From assembly GCA_910577835.1 (NCBI GenBank), contig CAJTOU010000005.1:45083-109082 (forward strand): DNA of 64,000 nucleotides, in the 5' to 3' direction. The position numbers were made by a program, and so were the translations under genes. Origin of the DNA: an uncultured Lachnospiraceae bacterium. GTDB taxonomy: Bacteria; Bacillota; Clostridia; Lachnospirales; Lachnospiraceae. Below are positions 52,959 through 63,133 of this stretch, one piece after another. Under the pieces are notes generated by a model, which saw only the letters and a program-made list of their open reading frames with translations, made no database searches and had not been told where the DNA came from. Each line of letters opens with the position of its first letter. The stretch's first letter is position 1.

Positions 52959-54497
52959 ATGAGTAAAAAACCAGTAGTATTAATGATTTTAGATGGCTAT
53001 GGCCTGAATGAAATAACAGAAGGAAATGCAGTTGCGCTCGCCAATACACCAGTTATGGACAAACTGATGGCGGAATATCCATTTGTCAGAGGCAATGCCA
53101 GTGGAATGGCAGTTGGTCTTCCAGACGGACAGATGGGCAATTCAGAGGTAGGACATCTGAATATGGGCGCCGGAAGAATTGTATATCAGGAATTGACAAG
53201 AATTACCAAGGAAATTCAGGATGGAGATTTCTTTAAAAATGAAGCTCTGTTAAATGCCATGAACAATTGCAAAAAAAATAACAGTGCTCTTCATACATTC
53301 GGCCTTTTGTCCGACGGCGGTGTTCACAGCCATATTACACATCTGTTCGGTCTTTTGGAAATGGCAAAGAGAGAAGGTTTGTCAAAAGTCTATGTACATG
53401 CATTTCTCGATGGAAGAGATACTGCTCCGACATCAGGAAAGGACTTTATGAAAGAATTATGTGATAAAATGGAAGAAATTGGCATTGGAGAGGTAGCTAC
53501 TGTTACAGGACGCTACTATGCAATGGATAGAGATAATCGATGGGACAGAGTAGAAAAGGCATATAAGGCTATTATACAGGGAGAAGGTATTGAGGCAGAG
53601 TGCCCTGTGAAGGCAATCGAGGATTCCTATGCCGCTGATGTGACAGATGAATTTGTAAAACCGACTGTGATTATAAAAGACGGTGCGCCTGTTGCAACGA
53701 TTAAAGATGGTGATTCTGTTGTATTCTTTAACTTCCGTCCGGACCGTGCAAGGGAAATCACAAGAACCTTCTGTACAGACGAGTTTGATGGATTTGAAAG
53801 GCCTCACAGAATCAAAACCACTTATGTATGCTTTACTGAATATGATGTAACGATTCCAAACAAAGAAATTGCATTTAAAAAAGTTTCAATTGATAATACC
53901 TTTGGCGAATTTCTTGCCGCTCATCATATGACACAGGCAAGAATCGCGGAGACAGAAAAATACGCACATGTTACATTTTTCTTTAACGGCGGCGTAGAGG
54001 AGCCGAATGAAGGTGAGGACAGAATCCTTGTCAAGTCTCCAAAGGTGGCAACCTATGATTTAAAACCGGAGATGAGCGCCTATGAGGTATGCGACAACCT
54101 GACAAACGCTATTCGTTCCGGAAAATATGATGTTATTATCATTAATTTTGCCAATCCTGATATGGTAGGACATACTGGTATCGAAAGTGCTGCCATTAAA
54201 GCGGTAGAGGCAGTAGATGAATGTGTCGGAAAGACAGTAGAGGCAATAAAAGAGACAGATGGTGTTCTGTTTATCTGCGCGGACCACGGCAATGTAGAGC
54301 AGTTAATTGATTATGAAACAAAGGAAAGCTTTACTGCACATACAACGAATCAGGTTCCATTTATTCTAGTAAATGCAGATTCATCTTATAAACTGAGAGA
54401 AGGCGGATGTCTGGCGGATATCGTGCCTACACTGATTGAGATTATGGGAATGGAACAGCCAAAAGAAATGACAGGTAAATCACTGCTTGTAAAATAA
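52959..54497 (+). CDS. gpmI: 2,3-bisphosphoglycerate-independent phosphoglycerate mutase
   Basis: 512 residues from ATG 52959 (AAAGGAG site). Alkaline-phosphatase fold with dimanganese ligands: MILDGYG (Asp near the start), [12 protein letters not shown] with catalytic Ser62, RGKD-like [30 protein letters not shown], and the C-terminal ADHGNVE and HT motifs. Interconverts 3- and 2-phosphoglycerate in glycolysis. It matches the normal length of the family (about 510). An ATG at 52926 in frame would add a non-conserved lead. Confidence 0.97.
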   Translation: MSKKPVVLMILDGYGLNEITEGNAVALANTPVMDKLMAEYPFVRGNASGMAVGLPDGQMGNSEVGHLNMGAGRIVYQELTRITKEIQDGDFFKNEALLNAMNNCKKNNSALHTFGLLSDGGVHSHITHLFGLLEMAKREGLSKVYVHAFLDGRDTAPTSGKDFMKELCDKMEEIGIGEVATVTGRYYAMDRDNRWDRVEKAYKAIIQGEGIEAECPVKAIEDSYAADVTDEFVKPTVIIKDGAPVATIKDGDSVVFFNFRPDRAREITRTFCTDEFDGFERPHRIKTTYVCFTEYDVTIPNKEIAFKKVSIDNTFGEFLAAHHMTQARIAETEKYAHVTFFFNGGVEEPNEGEDRILVKSPKVATYDLKPEMSAYEVCDNLTNAIRSGKYDVIIINFANPDMVGHTGIESAAIKAVEAVDECVGKTVEAIKETDGVLFICADHGNVEQLIDYETKESFTAHTTNQVPFILVNADSSYKLREGGCLADIVPTLIEIMGMEQPKEMTGKSLLVK

Positions 54498-54511
54498 GAG
54501 AAAGAAAAATT

Positions 54512-54555
54512 AAATAAGATGCCGCCCGTTTTTTTGCGGCGGTATCTTATTTATT
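54512..54555 (+). terminator. Rho-independent terminator after gpmI
   Basis: Arms 54512-54526 (AAATAAGATGCCGCC) and 54538-54552 pair over 15 bp with one G-T pair, followed by a short AT tail. Loop CGTTTTTTTGC-like, 11 nt. Confidence 0.85.
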
Positions 54556-54670
54556 CCATGGAAAATTATATAGCACTGCTCTTATAAGGTGGCTATATCT
54601 ATTAAAAATAAAAAACTGTACCGGTATAAATAAAGCAAAAACACAGCAGAAGCTTTGGAGGGAAACTTAT

Positions 54671-55924
54671 TTGAAAACGTTGAAAAAAACATTTATTATG
54701 ATAATATTAACACTAATCTGTGTTATTTTGATAGATAATTATAACCGCGCAAAGGATGAACAAAAATTAGAAAAGAAAAAAGAGGATGGAAAAACTAATA
54801 TATCAGAAACTGACAAAAAAAACAACGAGCCTGATGAACCGTCTTATTATGTTACCCTTTTGGCGCTTGGGCAAAATTATATGAATGACAGCGTGATTCA
54901 TTCAGGGCAGCAGGAAGACGGAAGCAGCAGCTATGATTTTTTATTTGAGGGAGTAAAAGAAGAACTTGACAGGGCAGATATTTCAGCTATGTGTATTGGT
55001 TCTGTAATTGGCGGAAATAGTCTGGGTGTGTCGGGCTATCCGACGTTTAATTCACCTGAGGAGTTTTGCGATGCGGTTATAGCAACAGGTATTGATGCGG
55101 CAGCAATGGCAAATGTACGAATTAATAATATGGGAAGCGCTGCGATTTCAAATTGTATTGATATCTGGAAAAGTAAATCGGAAGCTATCAGGGTACTGGG
55201 TATTCGTGCCTCTCAGGAAGAAAGCTTTATCAATATTATTGAAGCGAACGGATTGAAAATAGCTCTTTTGGATTATACGGCGATTGTTACAGAGGCAATA
55301 AGCAATGAGGAGGCATATAAAATAAACTTTTTTGGAGATTATGCCAATGGTTCCGCAAATCTTGAAAAGTTATCAGAAAACACGCTTGCACAGATTAATG
55401 AAGCGTGCAATACTGCTGATTTTGTCGTAGCATTTGCAAGCTGGGGGCTGGAAAATACACATGACATTACCGCAACTCAGGAGCGCTTTGCAAAGCAGCT
55501 TGCAGAGGCAGGAGTAGACCTTATTATTGGAAACAGGCCAAACTATTTGCAGAAAATTGAATGGATTACCGCAGATAATGGAAATCGGGCATTATGCTAC
55601 TATTCTCTGGGAAACTTTACTTCTTCCGAAAATACGGCTGACGGGCTGCTTGGCGGTATGGCAAAGGTCGGTATTAAGGTGGAACAGGGATTGACAGTGA
55701 TAGATGAAGAAAATACGGGGTTGATTCCTGTGGTAACACATTATACTTACAGTGGTTCGGGCGATGAGGTAGATATAAAAGGCACACTGCCGCTTACATT
55801 ATATACAGAGGAAATGGCCTCAGACCATGGAATAAAATCAAAATATGGAGCTGCATTTGGCAGAGAAACACTGCTTTCCCTGCTAAATAATACAGTGGAT
55901 GCAGGCTGGATTTTAGAGCAGTAG
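54671..55924 (+). CDS. CapA-family-like membrane-anchored protein with altered metal-site motifs
   Basis: 417 residues from TTG 54671, 8 bp after GGAGGG. N-terminal membrane anchor (about 5-20), Lys/Glu/Asp linker, then a CapA (calcineurin-like) fold: LALGQNYMND, GNSLGVSGYPTFNSPEEFCDA, ALAxxANVRINNMG, ASWGLENTHDITATQERFAKQLAEAGVDLIIG, SLGNFTSSE. Family motifs expected at the metal site are GD, HWG and GHHPH; here they read GQ (Gln68), SWG (Ser257) and GNRPN (287-291). So it is probably not an active hydrolase. CapA-like proteins take part in polyglutamate or surface-polymer synthesis; this one's role is unknown. Confidence 0.75.
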   Translation: MKTLKKTFIMIILTLICVILIDNYNRAKDEQKLEKKKEDGKTNISETDKKNNEPDEPSYYVTLLALGQNYMNDSVIHSGQQEDGSSSYDFLFEGVKEELDRADISAMCIGSVIGGNSLGVSGYPTFNSPEEFCDAVIATGIDAAAMANVRINNMGSAAISNCIDIWKSKSEAIRVLGIRASQEESFINIIEANGLKIALLDYTAIVTEAISNEEAYKINFFGDYANGSANLEKLSENTLAQINEACNTADFVVAFASWGLENTHDITATQERFAKQLAEAGVDLIIGNRPNYLQKIEWITADNGNRALCYYSLGNFTSSENTADGLLGGMAKVGIKVEQGLTVIDEENTGLIPVVTHYTYSGSGDEVDIKGTLPLTLYTEEMASDHGIKSKYGAAFGRETLLSLLNNTVDAGWILEQ

Positions 55925-55956
55925 AGCAGAGATATGCAGAAATCTTATGAAAATGC

Positions 55957-55985
55957 TTGCTTTTCCCATTTTTTTGTGCTATACT
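55957..55985 (+). promoter_or_regulatory. Promoter of secG-rnr-smpB
   Basis: TTGCTT (55957-55962) and TATACT (55980-55985), 17-bp spacing, 40 bp before secG. Confidence 0.75.
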
Positions 55986-56024
55986 CCATTTCATATGGAT
56001 TACGAAACAGGAGGAGGTGTCACT

Positions 56025-56252
56025 ATGCATACATTCTTAACGATTATATTTATCATTATATCAATCGTATTGACGATATTAGTATTAATGCAGGAAGGCA
56101 AGTCAGCCGGATTATCCGGAGCTATCAGCGGCGTTGCAGATACGTATTGGGGCAAGAATAAAGGCCGTTCCATGGAAGGCAGACTTGTAAAATATACAAA
56201 GATTTTAGCTGTATTATTTTTTATACTCGCGATTTTGGTTAAAATGTTTTAA
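56025..56252 (+). CDS. secG: Preprotein translocase subunit SecG
   Basis: 75 residues from ATG 56025 with AGGAGGTG. Two hydrophobic helices (about 3-24, 53-73) with the conserved LMQEGKSAGLSGAISG between them, the hallmark of SecG. It joins SecY/E in the membrane export channel. A longer ORF start upstream lies before the promoter and is rejected. Gene order secG-rnr-smpB is common in Firmicutes. Confidence 0.95.
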   Translation: MHTFLTIIFIIISIVLTILVLMQEGKSAGLSGAISGVADTYWGKNKGRSMEGRLVKYTKILAVLFFILAILVKMF

Positions 56253-56262
56253 AGTTGATGAT

Positions 56263-56296
56263 AAATTCCTCCTTATAATATTAGGAGGGATTTTTT
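56263..56296 (+). terminator. Terminator/attenuator between secG and rnr
   Basis: ATTCCTCCT (56265-56273) and AGGAGGGAT (56283-56291) pair with one G-T, then TTTTTT. The left arm is anti-Shine-Dalgarno-like, and rnr starts 32 bp after the hairpin, so it may reduce rather than block read-through. Confidence 0.7.
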
Positions 56297-56328
56297 AATA
56301 TTTAATTTGGGAACTGAGAGGTTTTATC

Positions 56329-58521
56329 ATGGAAGAAAAGTTGTTACAGGAAAGAAAAAACATTATTTTGGATATTTTAAAAAGTAAAGAATACCGGCCG
56401 ATGAAAATAAAGGAACTAGCAATTTTACTGAATATTTCCAGAGAAGACAGAGAAGAACTGCGGTATGTCCTGGAAGCGCTGGTATATGAAGGAAAGGTGG
56501 CAGTTTCAAAAAAAGGCAGATACTCTATTGCTTCCTCTGAAATTGTTACAGGAACTTTTGAGGGAAATAGAAAAGGATTTGGCTTTGTCAGAGCAGAGGG
56601 AGAAGAAGAGGATATTTTTATTCCGGAACGTTTTGTTAACGGCGCTATGAATAAAGATATGGTGCAGGTAGCGATTCTGACCGAAGAGAAATATTATAAG
56701 GAAAACAGTAAATATAAGAGAAGAAAAGAGGGGGAAGTTGTAAAAATATTATCTCATGGTACAGAGGAAATCGTGGGAATTTATCAGAAAAGCAAGAATT
56801 TTGGATTTGTTATTCCAGATAACCAGAAATTTAACAAAGATATTTTTGTTCCTGTTGAAAAGTCAAAGGGAGCAGTCAGCGGACATAAGGTAGTTGTCAA
56901 AATTACAGATTTTGGCAGTAAGAGTAAGCATCCCGAAGGAATTGTAAAAGAAATTATCGGACATGTAAATGACCCCGGAACAGACATTATAAGCATTGTA
57001 AAAGCATACAATATACCGACAGAATTTTCGGATGCAGTACTTCATTATGTGGAGCGGATAGAAGACGAAGTAAATGAAAAGGAATATTCAGGAAGGCTGG
57101 ACCTTAGAAACTTACGAACAGTAACAATAGATGGTGAAGAGGCAAAGGATTTGGACGATGCGATTTCTCTTGAAAAAGAGGGGCAGTTTTATCATCTTGG
57201 TGTGCATATTGCGGATGTCAGCCATTATGTAAAAGAAAACAGTGTACTGGATAAGGAAGCTTTAAAGCGTGGGACAAGCGTTTATCTGGTAGACAGAGTG
57301 ATTCCCATGCTGCCGCAGAAACTGTCAAACGGGATTTGTTCACTGAATCAGGGCTGTGACAGACTTGCTCTCAGTTGTATTATGGATATTGATGAGAAAG
57401 GAAAGGTTATAGGTCACAGGATTGCAGAAACAGTGATTCGTGTAGACAGAAGGATGACTTATACCAATGTGCATAAAATTCTGCAAAAAAGTGATGAAGC
57501 CGTTATGGAGGAATATAAGGACTTTGTGGACTGGTTTGAGCTTATGCAGGAGCTTTCGGATATATTAAGACAAAGGCGCATGTCAAGAGGTTCTATTGAT
57601 TTTGATTTTCCGGAGAGCAAAATTTCTCTGGATGAAAAAGGGGTACCGGTTGATATTAAGCCATATGAGAGAAATGAAGCTACAAAAATTATCGAAGATT
57701 TTATGCTGATTGCAAACGAAACCGTGGCAGAAGATTATTTCTGGCAGGAAATTCCTTTTATATACAGGACACATGTAAAGCCGGATTCTGAAAAAATACG
57801 GGCATTAGAGCTGTTTATCAATAATTTCGGCTATGGACTGAAAATAAGCAATGATGAAATTCATCCAAAGGAGCTTCAAAAGCTGTTAAAAAAGATTGAG
57901 GGAACACCGGAGGAGTCTTTGATTAGCAGAATCACTCTGCGCTCCTTAAAGCAGGCAAGATATACCACGATTTCATCGGGACATTTTGGACTGGCAGCGC
58001 AATATTATTGTCATTTTACCTCGCCAATTCGAAGATATCCAGATTTACAGATTCACAGGATTATTAAGGAAAATCTGCATGGAGGCATGGAGCAGAAGAG
58101 AATCAAGCATTATCTGTCTATTTTAACTGAGGTTGCAGAACATTCCAGTCTGACGGAACGGCGTGCAGATGATGCGGAACGCGATACGGAAAAGCTGAAA
58201 AAAGTGCAGTATATGAGCAGGCATATCGGAGAAATTTATGAGGGAGTTGTATCAGGTATTACCGGCTATGGAATGTATATTGAGCTTCCAAATACGGTAG
58301 AAGGGCTGATTCATATTCATTCTCTGTTAGATGACGAATATTACTACGACGATGAGAAATTTGAACTGGTGGGGGCAGATTCTCACAGAATCTTTAAGCT
58401 TGGTCAAAAACTGACTGTCAGGGTAGTGGATACAGATAAAATAAGACGTATTATAGATTTTGAATTAGTAGAAGGAGGGGAAGAAGATGGCGAAAGAAGC
58501 TCACAAGATGATAGCGAATAA
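56329..58521 (+). CDS. rnr: Ribonuclease R
   Basis: 730 residues. N-terminal winged-helix ([24 protein letters not shown]), two cold-shock domains ([29 protein letters not shown]), the RNB catalytic domain ([20 protein letters not shown], with the Asp cluster; [52 protein letters not shown]), and a C-terminal S1 domain ([17 protein letters not shown]). A 3'-to-5' exoribonuclease that degrades structured RNA and works with tmRNA/SmpB. The stop overlaps smpB by 35 bp. Confidence 0.96.
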   Translation: MEEKLLQERKNIILDILKSKEYRPMKIKELAILLNISREDREELRYVLEALVYEGKVAVSKKGRYSIASSEIVTGTFEGNRKGFGFVRAEGEEEDIFIPERFVNGAMNKDMVQVAILTEEKYYKENSKYKRRKEGEVVKILSHGTEEIVGIYQKSKNFGFVIPDNQKFNKDIFVPVEKSKGAVSGHKVVVKITDFGSKSKHPEGIVKEIIGHVNDPGTDIISIVKAYNIPTEFSDAVLHYVERIEDEVNEKEYSGRLDLRNLRTVTIDGEEAKDLDDAISLEKEGQFYHLGVHIADVSHYVKENSVLDKEALKRGTSVYLVDRVIPMLPQKLSNGICSLNQGCDRLALSCIMDIDEKGKVIGHRIAETVIRVDRRMTYTNVHKILQKSDEAVMEEYKDFVDWFELMQELSDILRQRRMSRGSIDFDFPESKISLDEKGVPVDIKPYERNEATKIIEDFMLIANETVAEDYFWQEIPFIYRTHVKPDSEKIRALELFINNFGYGLKISNDEIHPKELQKLLKKIEGTPEESLISRITLRSLKQARYTTISSGHFGLAAQYYCHFTSPIRRYPDLQIHRIIKENLHGGMEQKRIKHYLSILTEVAEHSSLTERRADDAERDTEKLKKVQYMSRHIGEIYEGVVSGITGYGMYIELPNTVEGLIHIHSLLDDEYYYDDEKFELVGADSHRIFKLGQKLTVRVVDTDKIRRIIDFELVEGGEEDGERSSQDDSE

Positions 58522-58954
58522 CAAAAAAGCCAGACATGATTATTTTATAGAGGATACCTATGAGGCAGGCATCTGTCTGCATGGAACGGAGGTAAAATCT
58601 CTGAGAATGGGGAAATGCAGCGTAAAAGAGGCGTTTATCCGGATTGAGAACGGAGAAGTATTTATTTATAATATGCATATCAGTCCTTATGAAAAGGGAA
58701 ATATTTTTAATAAGGACCCTTTGCGCGTAAAAAAACTTATGTTGCACAAATATGAAATCAATAAAATTTCGGGACAGCTGGTGCAAAAGGGGTATACTCT
58801 GGTACCGCTGGAGGTGTATTTCAAGGGAAGCCTTGTAAAAATACAGGTGGGACTTGCAAGAGGAAAGAAATTGTATGACAAGCGGCAGGATATCGCAAAA
58901 AAGGACCAGAGGCGGGAAGTAGAAAGAGATTTCAAGGTAAAAAATCTATATTAG
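58487..58954 (+). CDS. smpB: SsrA-binding protein
   Basis: 155 residues from ATG 58487, after GAAGGAGGGG. Family motifs: [32 protein letters not shown] at the start and [23 protein letters not shown] at the end. It delivers tmRNA to stalled ribosomes. No ssrA gene is visible in the following 100 bp, so tmRNA is encoded elsewhere. Cotranscribed and overlapping with rnr. Confidence 0.96.
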   Translation: MAKEAHKMIANNKKARHDYFIEDTYEAGICLHGTEVKSLRMGKCSVKEAFIRIENGEVFIYNMHISPYEKGNIFNKDPLRVKKLMLHKYEINKISGQLVQKGYTLVPLEVYFKGSLVKIQVGLARGKKLYDKRQDIAKKDQRREVERDFKVKNLY

Positions 58955-58972
58955 ACAGAATGCAGAAAGTTG

Positions 58973-59002
58973 TTGACCTCCTGTATCAATATCAAGTATA
59001 AT
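58973..59002 (+). promoter_or_regulatory. Promoter of the FIST-chemoreceptor pair
   Basis: TTGACC (58973-58978), 18-bp spacer, TATAAT (58997-59002), 65 bp before the ATG at 59068. Confidence 0.75.
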
Positions 59003-59067
59003 ATAACCTACATGACAAAATTTTGAATGTCATATGGTTCAAAAGTACAAAAGGGAGGATTCTTGCG

Positions 59068-60123
59068 ATGAAACAATTTTTTGGTATGAGTCAAAACGGA
59101 AATCTGAAAGAGGCCGTGCATGGTTTAAGTAACCCACAGTTTATTATGTTGTTTTCAAATAACAGACAGTTTGAGGAGCATGTAAGAAAACTGGAGGAGC
59201 TTTTTCCAAAGGTGCCGAGTATTGGGTGTATAGGGATGAGTTATGATATTGAGGTTGTGGAAAAGGGTGTTGGTATTATTGCATTTTCAGGCGGAGTAAA
59301 TGCGGTAGCCAATGTCCTTGAGGAAGTAACTGTAATGCCGGTTAAATATATCAGTCGTCTTGAAAAGGATGTACAAAAAATAAATGCTTCACAACAGGAT
59401 ACCATATGTCTGGATTTATGCTCCGGAAACGATGCCTGTGTGCTGACGACTATATACAGTGTATTAAAGCACAGAAATATTTCACTGGTAGGAGGAACAG
59501 GAGATGCAGGGCTTGTATCTGCAAACGGAAAAATATATAAAGACGCGGTTGCCTATGCTCTTGTAAAAAATAACGGTGGAAAAGTAAAGGCTTATAAAGA
59601 AAATATTTATCACCAGATGGGAGATTATCGTTTCATTGCTTCACGAACAGACAAGGCAAAATATATCATCGGTGAATTGAATGGAAGGTCCGCAAAGCAA
59701 ACCTATCAGAGTATTCTTCATGTTACGGAAAAAGAAATATTGACACAGACCTTTAAAAATCCATTTGGGAAAATTAACGGAAATGAGCTTTGCATTATCT
59801 CTATTAAAGAAGTAGACGGAAATGCTCTTGCGTGCTTTCGACAGGTAAACGATTCGGATGTGCTGATTATGCTGGAGCTTGGAGATTACAGAGAGATTAT
59901 TAATCAGACAATTCAGGCAATTCAGAGAGATTTTTCAAGGATTTCAGCAGTATTTTCCGTAAATTGTCTGTTCCGTTATCGATTGTTCAGCGACAATCAT
60001 TATATGCAGGAATATCTGCATGAAATGAGCCGCTTGGGGAATCATGCGGGTTTTGTCGGATACGGCGAGCATTATAATAATCAGTTTGTCAATCAGTCTA
60101 TGACCTGTGTGGTATTTGAATAA
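59068..60123 (+). CDS. FIST-domain sensory protein
   Basis: 351 residues; ATG 59068 after GGGAGG. N-terminal FIST domain (about 10-200: SIGCIGMSYDIEV..., GGTGDAGL) and C-terminal FIST_C part (about 225-345: LCIISIKEVDGNALACFRQV, IQRDFSRISAVFSVNCLFRY). FIST domains are proposed small-ligand (amino-acid-type) sensors in signalling proteins. No output domain is present; the next gene, 12 bp on, encodes a chemoreceptor signalling domain, so the two act together as a split receptor. Confidence 0.85.
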   Translation: MKQFFGMSQNGNLKEAVHGLSNPQFIMLFSNNRQFEEHVRKLEELFPKVPSIGCIGMSYDIEVVEKGVGIIAFSGGVNAVANVLEEVTVMPVKYISRLEKDVQKINASQQDTICLDLCSGNDACVLTTIYSVLKHRNISLVGGTGDAGLVSANGKIYKDAVAYALVKNNGGKVKAYKENIYHQMGDYRFIASRTDKAKYIIGELNGRSAKQTYQSILHVTEKEILTQTFKNPFGKINGNELCIISIKEVDGNALACFRQVNDSDVLIMLELGDYREIINQTIQAIQRDFSRISAVFSVNCLFRYRLFSDNHYMQEYLHEMSRLGNHAGFVGYGEHYNNQFVNQSMTCVVFE

Positions 60124-60135
60124 AGGAGGAAAAAA

Positions 60136-61062
60136 ATGAAGTTGAAAAAAAAGCAGAATAAAGCGGATGACCTGTATCCTGTTACTTATGTGATAGACAG
60201 TTTAAAGGGATATCACAGGGATTTGGTGCAAAAAGAGGTAGATTCTCTTCAGGAGCTCAGTATGGTCAGCAGTTCTTTTGGCACTGTACTTGAAGAAACG
60301 GAAAGTTTTCAGGAAAAGCTTCATGATTTTGAGCAGACTTTTTCAAATATCAATCAGGCAGCACAGGAATTTGAGAATGTGAAGGAAGAAATCAGCCAGT
60401 CTGTAATACAGGCGCAGGATGAGGTGGAAGAACTGAAAAAAAGTTCCATGCAGGTAGAAACACATTTTGGCGAAATGGAAAATACTTTTTTGGACTTTCA
60501 GGTTGCTTTGAAAAAAATAAAGTCATGTACCAATAAAATTATCACAATTGCCGACCAGACAAATATTCTAGCGTTAAACGCATCTATTGAAGCAGTAAGA
60601 GCTGGAGACAGTGGAAAGGGATTTGCCGTAGTGGCGTCGGAAGTAAAAAATCTAGCAAATGAAATCAAAAATCTGGTAGAAGAAATAGATTCCGGCATTA
60701 ATGAAGTAGAAAGAGGAACAGAGGCGTTAAATACTGATATTAATACCTCACAGCAGGCGCTTGACCAGAGTATTGATAAAGTGAATGAGACTTATGATAC
60801 ATTTGATAAGATTACACAGGCAGCAGAGGGAGAAACTTCTGTGCAGATGGAAATATCCAGAGTAATTGGAGATTCGAGAATGTCTCTGACACAGCTTTGT
60901 GAATTTTTTAACCGGACAAAGGCGCAGTATCAGGATGTGGTGAAACATATCAACTATGCGAGCAGTCTAGGGACTACCAAGAGCGCAATGTTTGAAGACA
61001 TTGACAATATGATGTCGCAGATTCCGCCGATTGTGAAGGAGTATATTGAGGACAGAAAGTAA
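60136..61062 (+). CDS. Soluble methyl-accepting chemotaxis-type signalling protein
   Basis: 308 residues; AAAGGAGG. No membrane span. Short N-terminus, long coiled coil, and the MCP hairpin tip: [37 protein letters not shown] (about 137-175), the CheW/CheA contact region. It sits 12 bp after the FIST gene, which lacks an output domain. The C-terminal part is a long helical return. Probably relays the FIST signal to CheA. Confidence 0.9.
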   Translation: MKLKKKQNKADDLYPVTYVIDSLKGYHRDLVQKEVDSLQELSMVSSSFGTVLEETESFQEKLHDFEQTFSNINQAAQEFENVKEEISQSVIQAQDEVEELKKSSMQVETHFGEMENTFLDFQVALKKIKSCTNKIITIADQTNILALNASIEAVRAGDSGKGFAVVASEVKNLANEIKNLVEEIDSGINEVERGTEALNTDINTSQQALDQSIDKVNETYDTFDKITQAAEGETSVQMEISRVIGDSRMSLTQLCEFFNRTKAQYQDVVKHINYASSLGTTKSAMFEDIDNMMSQIPPIVKEYIEDRK

Positions 61063-61069
61063 ATGATAA

Positions 61070-61098
61070 TTGAGATGTAATTCCTGTTCCTATATAAT
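61070..61098 (+). promoter_or_regulatory. Promoter upstream of the ADP-ribosylglycohydrolase pseudogene
   Basis: TTGAGA (61070-61075), 17-bp spacer, TATAAT (61093-61098). A good promoter still facing a dead gene. Confidence 0.65.
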
Positions 61099-61131
61099 AA
61101 AAGTCAGGTATAAAAAAGAAAATATAATACA

Positions 61132-61579
61132 TTGAGTAAAAAATATCTGGATAAAATCCGCGGCTGTCTTATTGGCGGAGCAGCAGGAGAGGCGCTGAGT
61201 TATCCCATAGAATTTTTTTCCTAGAGAGAAATTCAGGAGCGTTTTGGCAGTGATGGAATAATGGAATATTAAATAGACAGTCAAACAGGTAAAACACTTA
61301 TTTCTGATGATACACAGATGACACTGTTTACGGTAATGGGTATACCCGTGGGTGTCTGCGAGGGATTTTCTTCACTGCGCAGTCTATAAAAATCAAAATG
61401 GTTATATAAATTTATATGATATTGCAGAGGACAGACTGGAGCTGAAGGAAATCCTGCTGGAGATAGCTGAAAATTTGTGTTATGGCTGTCAGATGTCCGA
61501 ATATGAAGACTACCATGATGAAACATGGCTGCAGAAATATGTATACAGAAAGAAACATTTAAATGATACAAGTGTATAA
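61132..61579 (+). pseudogene. ADP-ribosylglycohydrolase (DraG-like) pseudogene
   Basis: From TTG 61132 the frame reads KKYLDKIRGCLIGGAAGEA, then TAG (61222), then a region ending EY and TAA, then SQTGKTLISDDTQMTLFTVMGI: the N-terminal pattern of these hydrolases, whose Asp-Asp-Thr motif (SDDT) is intact. From about 61352, in another frame, comes the C-terminal part LELKEILLEIAENLCYGCQMSEYEDY. The middle of the domain is gone. Two stops, a frameshift and an internal deletion make it non-functional. Confidence 0.8.
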
Positions 61580-61648
61580 TTATGGGTGAAAAAATTCAGT
61601 TTGAAAATGAAAAAGTATAAAAAAGAAGCTGAGATATAAAAGTATGAA

Positions 61649-61693
61649 ACAGATAAATGGGAACCATATATTTTATGGTTTTCATTTATCTGT
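61649..61693. terminator. Hairpin between pseudogene and minus-strand gene
   Basis: Arms ACAGATAAATGGGAACCATA (61649-61668) and its near reverse complement (61674-61693), 18 of 20 pairs, loop 5 nt. Lies 16 bp beyond the minus-strand stop codon, with T residues on that strand, so it probably ends that gene. Confidence 0.7.
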
Positions 61694-61709
61694 TCTGGGT
61701 TATTTTAGG

Positions 61710-62192
61710 TTATTTTTTAAACTGAAATACTTTTTTTCCAAGTACTACATAATATGGGGGTGTATCTTTTTTATAATCAAACAGCTTCCAGTCAATATAA
61801 TCCAATATAGGAATGATAATGGCCACAAGGATATACCATACTATCATAAAAATAATATTAATCTGGTCATTCCACATGGAACCGGGCAGTGCGCGGTAAT
61901 CCCACATATGATAGTCTGTATTGAGATGATTGCCCACAAGGCCCTCTCCCAAAATACATATGCTTCCAATTATGAATATTTGTAACAGATAATCTATATC
62001 ATATGAAAAAATATTATTGAAAAACATTGCTGCAAGTCCAACGCATCCGGCAAGGTAAAACATTTCAATAAATGTATAATGTCTGAAGATAGTTTCTGTA
62101 ATAAGGTATAGTCCGCCTGTTAAAGCATAGGCAAAGATAATCTTGAGACAAATTTTAAAATATTTCCTGATTGTATTTTTGGTTTTTATCAT
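61710..62192 (-). CDS. Putative ABC-transporter type IV-like membrane protein
   Basis: 160 residues from the ATG at 62192 (AAGGAGT ribosome site on the minus strand; an upstream in-frame start to 62234 lacks a site). About five hydrophobic segments; conserved-looking HMWDYRALPGSMWNDQINI followed by IIFMIVWYILVAIIIPILDYIDWKLF resembles the CmpB-type permease-like family (putative ABC transporter type IV). No ATPase is next to it. Function unknown. It is the only sizeable minus-strand gene in the last 40 kb. Confidence 0.65.
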   Translation of the reverse strand: MIKTKNTIRKYFKICLKIIFAYALTGGLYLITETIFRHYTFIEMFYLAGCVGLAAMFFNNIFSYDIDYLLQIFIIGSICILGEGLVGNHLNTDYHMWDYRALPGSMWNDQINIIFMIVWYILVAIIIPILDYIDWKLFDYKKDTPPYYVVLGKKVFQFKK

Positions 62193-62635
62193 GTTATACT
62201 CCTTATTTTTAAATAATATTATACAGTTTTCCATTTTTTATAATAATTATGAAAGTTATATCATTCAAGTTAGATAAATATGTTATCAATTATTTTTTAG
62301 CGAAAAAGTAAAAATCAACCAAAGCAGAATTAATCTGTCCATCTATATTTTTTACATGTTTACTTACTTCTATGTACAGAAGTCTGAGTTTTATCTAAAG
62401 ATTTTTTTAGTGATATAAAAATATAAGCAGTATGAAACGAATTATGAAAAAAATTATTAATTTTACTGGAATTAAGTCGATTTTAGGTATATAAGGATGA
62501 GTAATTGGAAAACTTGCATTGAATCCTTAAATAAGGCAGTAAGATGAGTTGAAAATAGTAGAAATTTTAAAATAATAATGAATGTGAAGTATTTTCAGCT
62601 CTATTTGTAGTGTTTTTTAATAAAGATATATAGAA
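62193..62635. other. 443-bp gap with no intact gene
   Basis: AT-rich. On the minus strand an open stretch ending with a TAA at 62292-62290 encodes VKNIDGQINSALVDFYFFAKK and about ten residues before it, without a start codon: a possible gene remnant that I cannot assign. No convincing promoter, RNA or repeat seen apart from the upstream region of the minus-strand gene. Confidence 0.5.
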
Positions 62636-62932
62636 CCGGATATTTCGGTTATCTATGATTCTTCTAAATTAGATAACAAAGGTTGTCATGTGCACCGATT
62701 GGGTTATTGAGGTTGTATCACTATGCAGTAAACCGCTGATTATTTTACAAAACTTTTCAAATATCGTAGTGCAGGAGTTAGGGAATACTGGATTGTGGAT
62801 TTGGAAAAGCAGATTATAACAGTTTATGACTTTGAGAATGAAACTGTAAATAATTATATATTTTCTGACAAAGTAAATGTCGGAATATATGAAGATTTTG
62901 AAATTGATTTTTCTCAGATTAGTGTTGAATAG
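62636..62932 (+). pseudogene. Uma2-family (restriction-endonuclease-like) gene remnant
   Basis: Frame 2 reads PDISVIYDSSKLDNKGCH; a +1 shift at 62690 gives DWVIEVVS; a return to frame 2 at 62738 gives DYFTKLFKYRSAGVREYWIVDLEKQ and on to TAG 62930-62932. These are the C-terminal motifs of Uma2/DUF820 proteins (PDxxV, VxEVxSPS, GVxEYWxVD). N-terminus missing and two frameshifts, so it is dead. Confidence 0.75.
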
Positions 62933-62944
62933 GAGGCGAGACAA

Positions 62945-63133
62945 ATTACCCCAGTATCAGAGGCAAAGAAAAAAGCTAATAAAAAGTGGCAGGATGCCAA
63001 CTGTAAAAGAGTTCAATTAGTTATTTCTAATGAAGAAGCAGAAATAATAGAAAAATATTGTTCTGAAAAGAAAATCTCAAAAAACGGCTTTTTTAGAAAA
63101 GCTGCAAAGGAAAAGATAGAACGTGAAAAATAG
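62945..63133 (+). CDS. Ribbon-helix-helix-like small protein with ATT start
   Basis: 62 codons; AGGAGG at 62931-62936 is 8 bp before an ATT at 62945, after which PVSEAKKKANKKWQDANCKRVQLVIS... runs to TAG 63131-63133. The sequence matches the small Arc/CopG-like antitoxin-type proteins that begin M-x-PVSEAKKxANKKW. No ATG/GTG/TTG exists at the right place. Either it uses the rare ATT initiator or the start codon has mutated and the gene is silent. Confidence 0.5.
   Translation: MTPVSEAKKKANKKWQDANCKRVQLVISNEEAEIIEKYCSEKKISKNGFFRKAAKEKIEREK

Noticed and set aside
58955-59067. tmRNA (ssrA) next to smpB
   Set aside because: The 113-bp gap is too short and carries a protein gene promoter instead.
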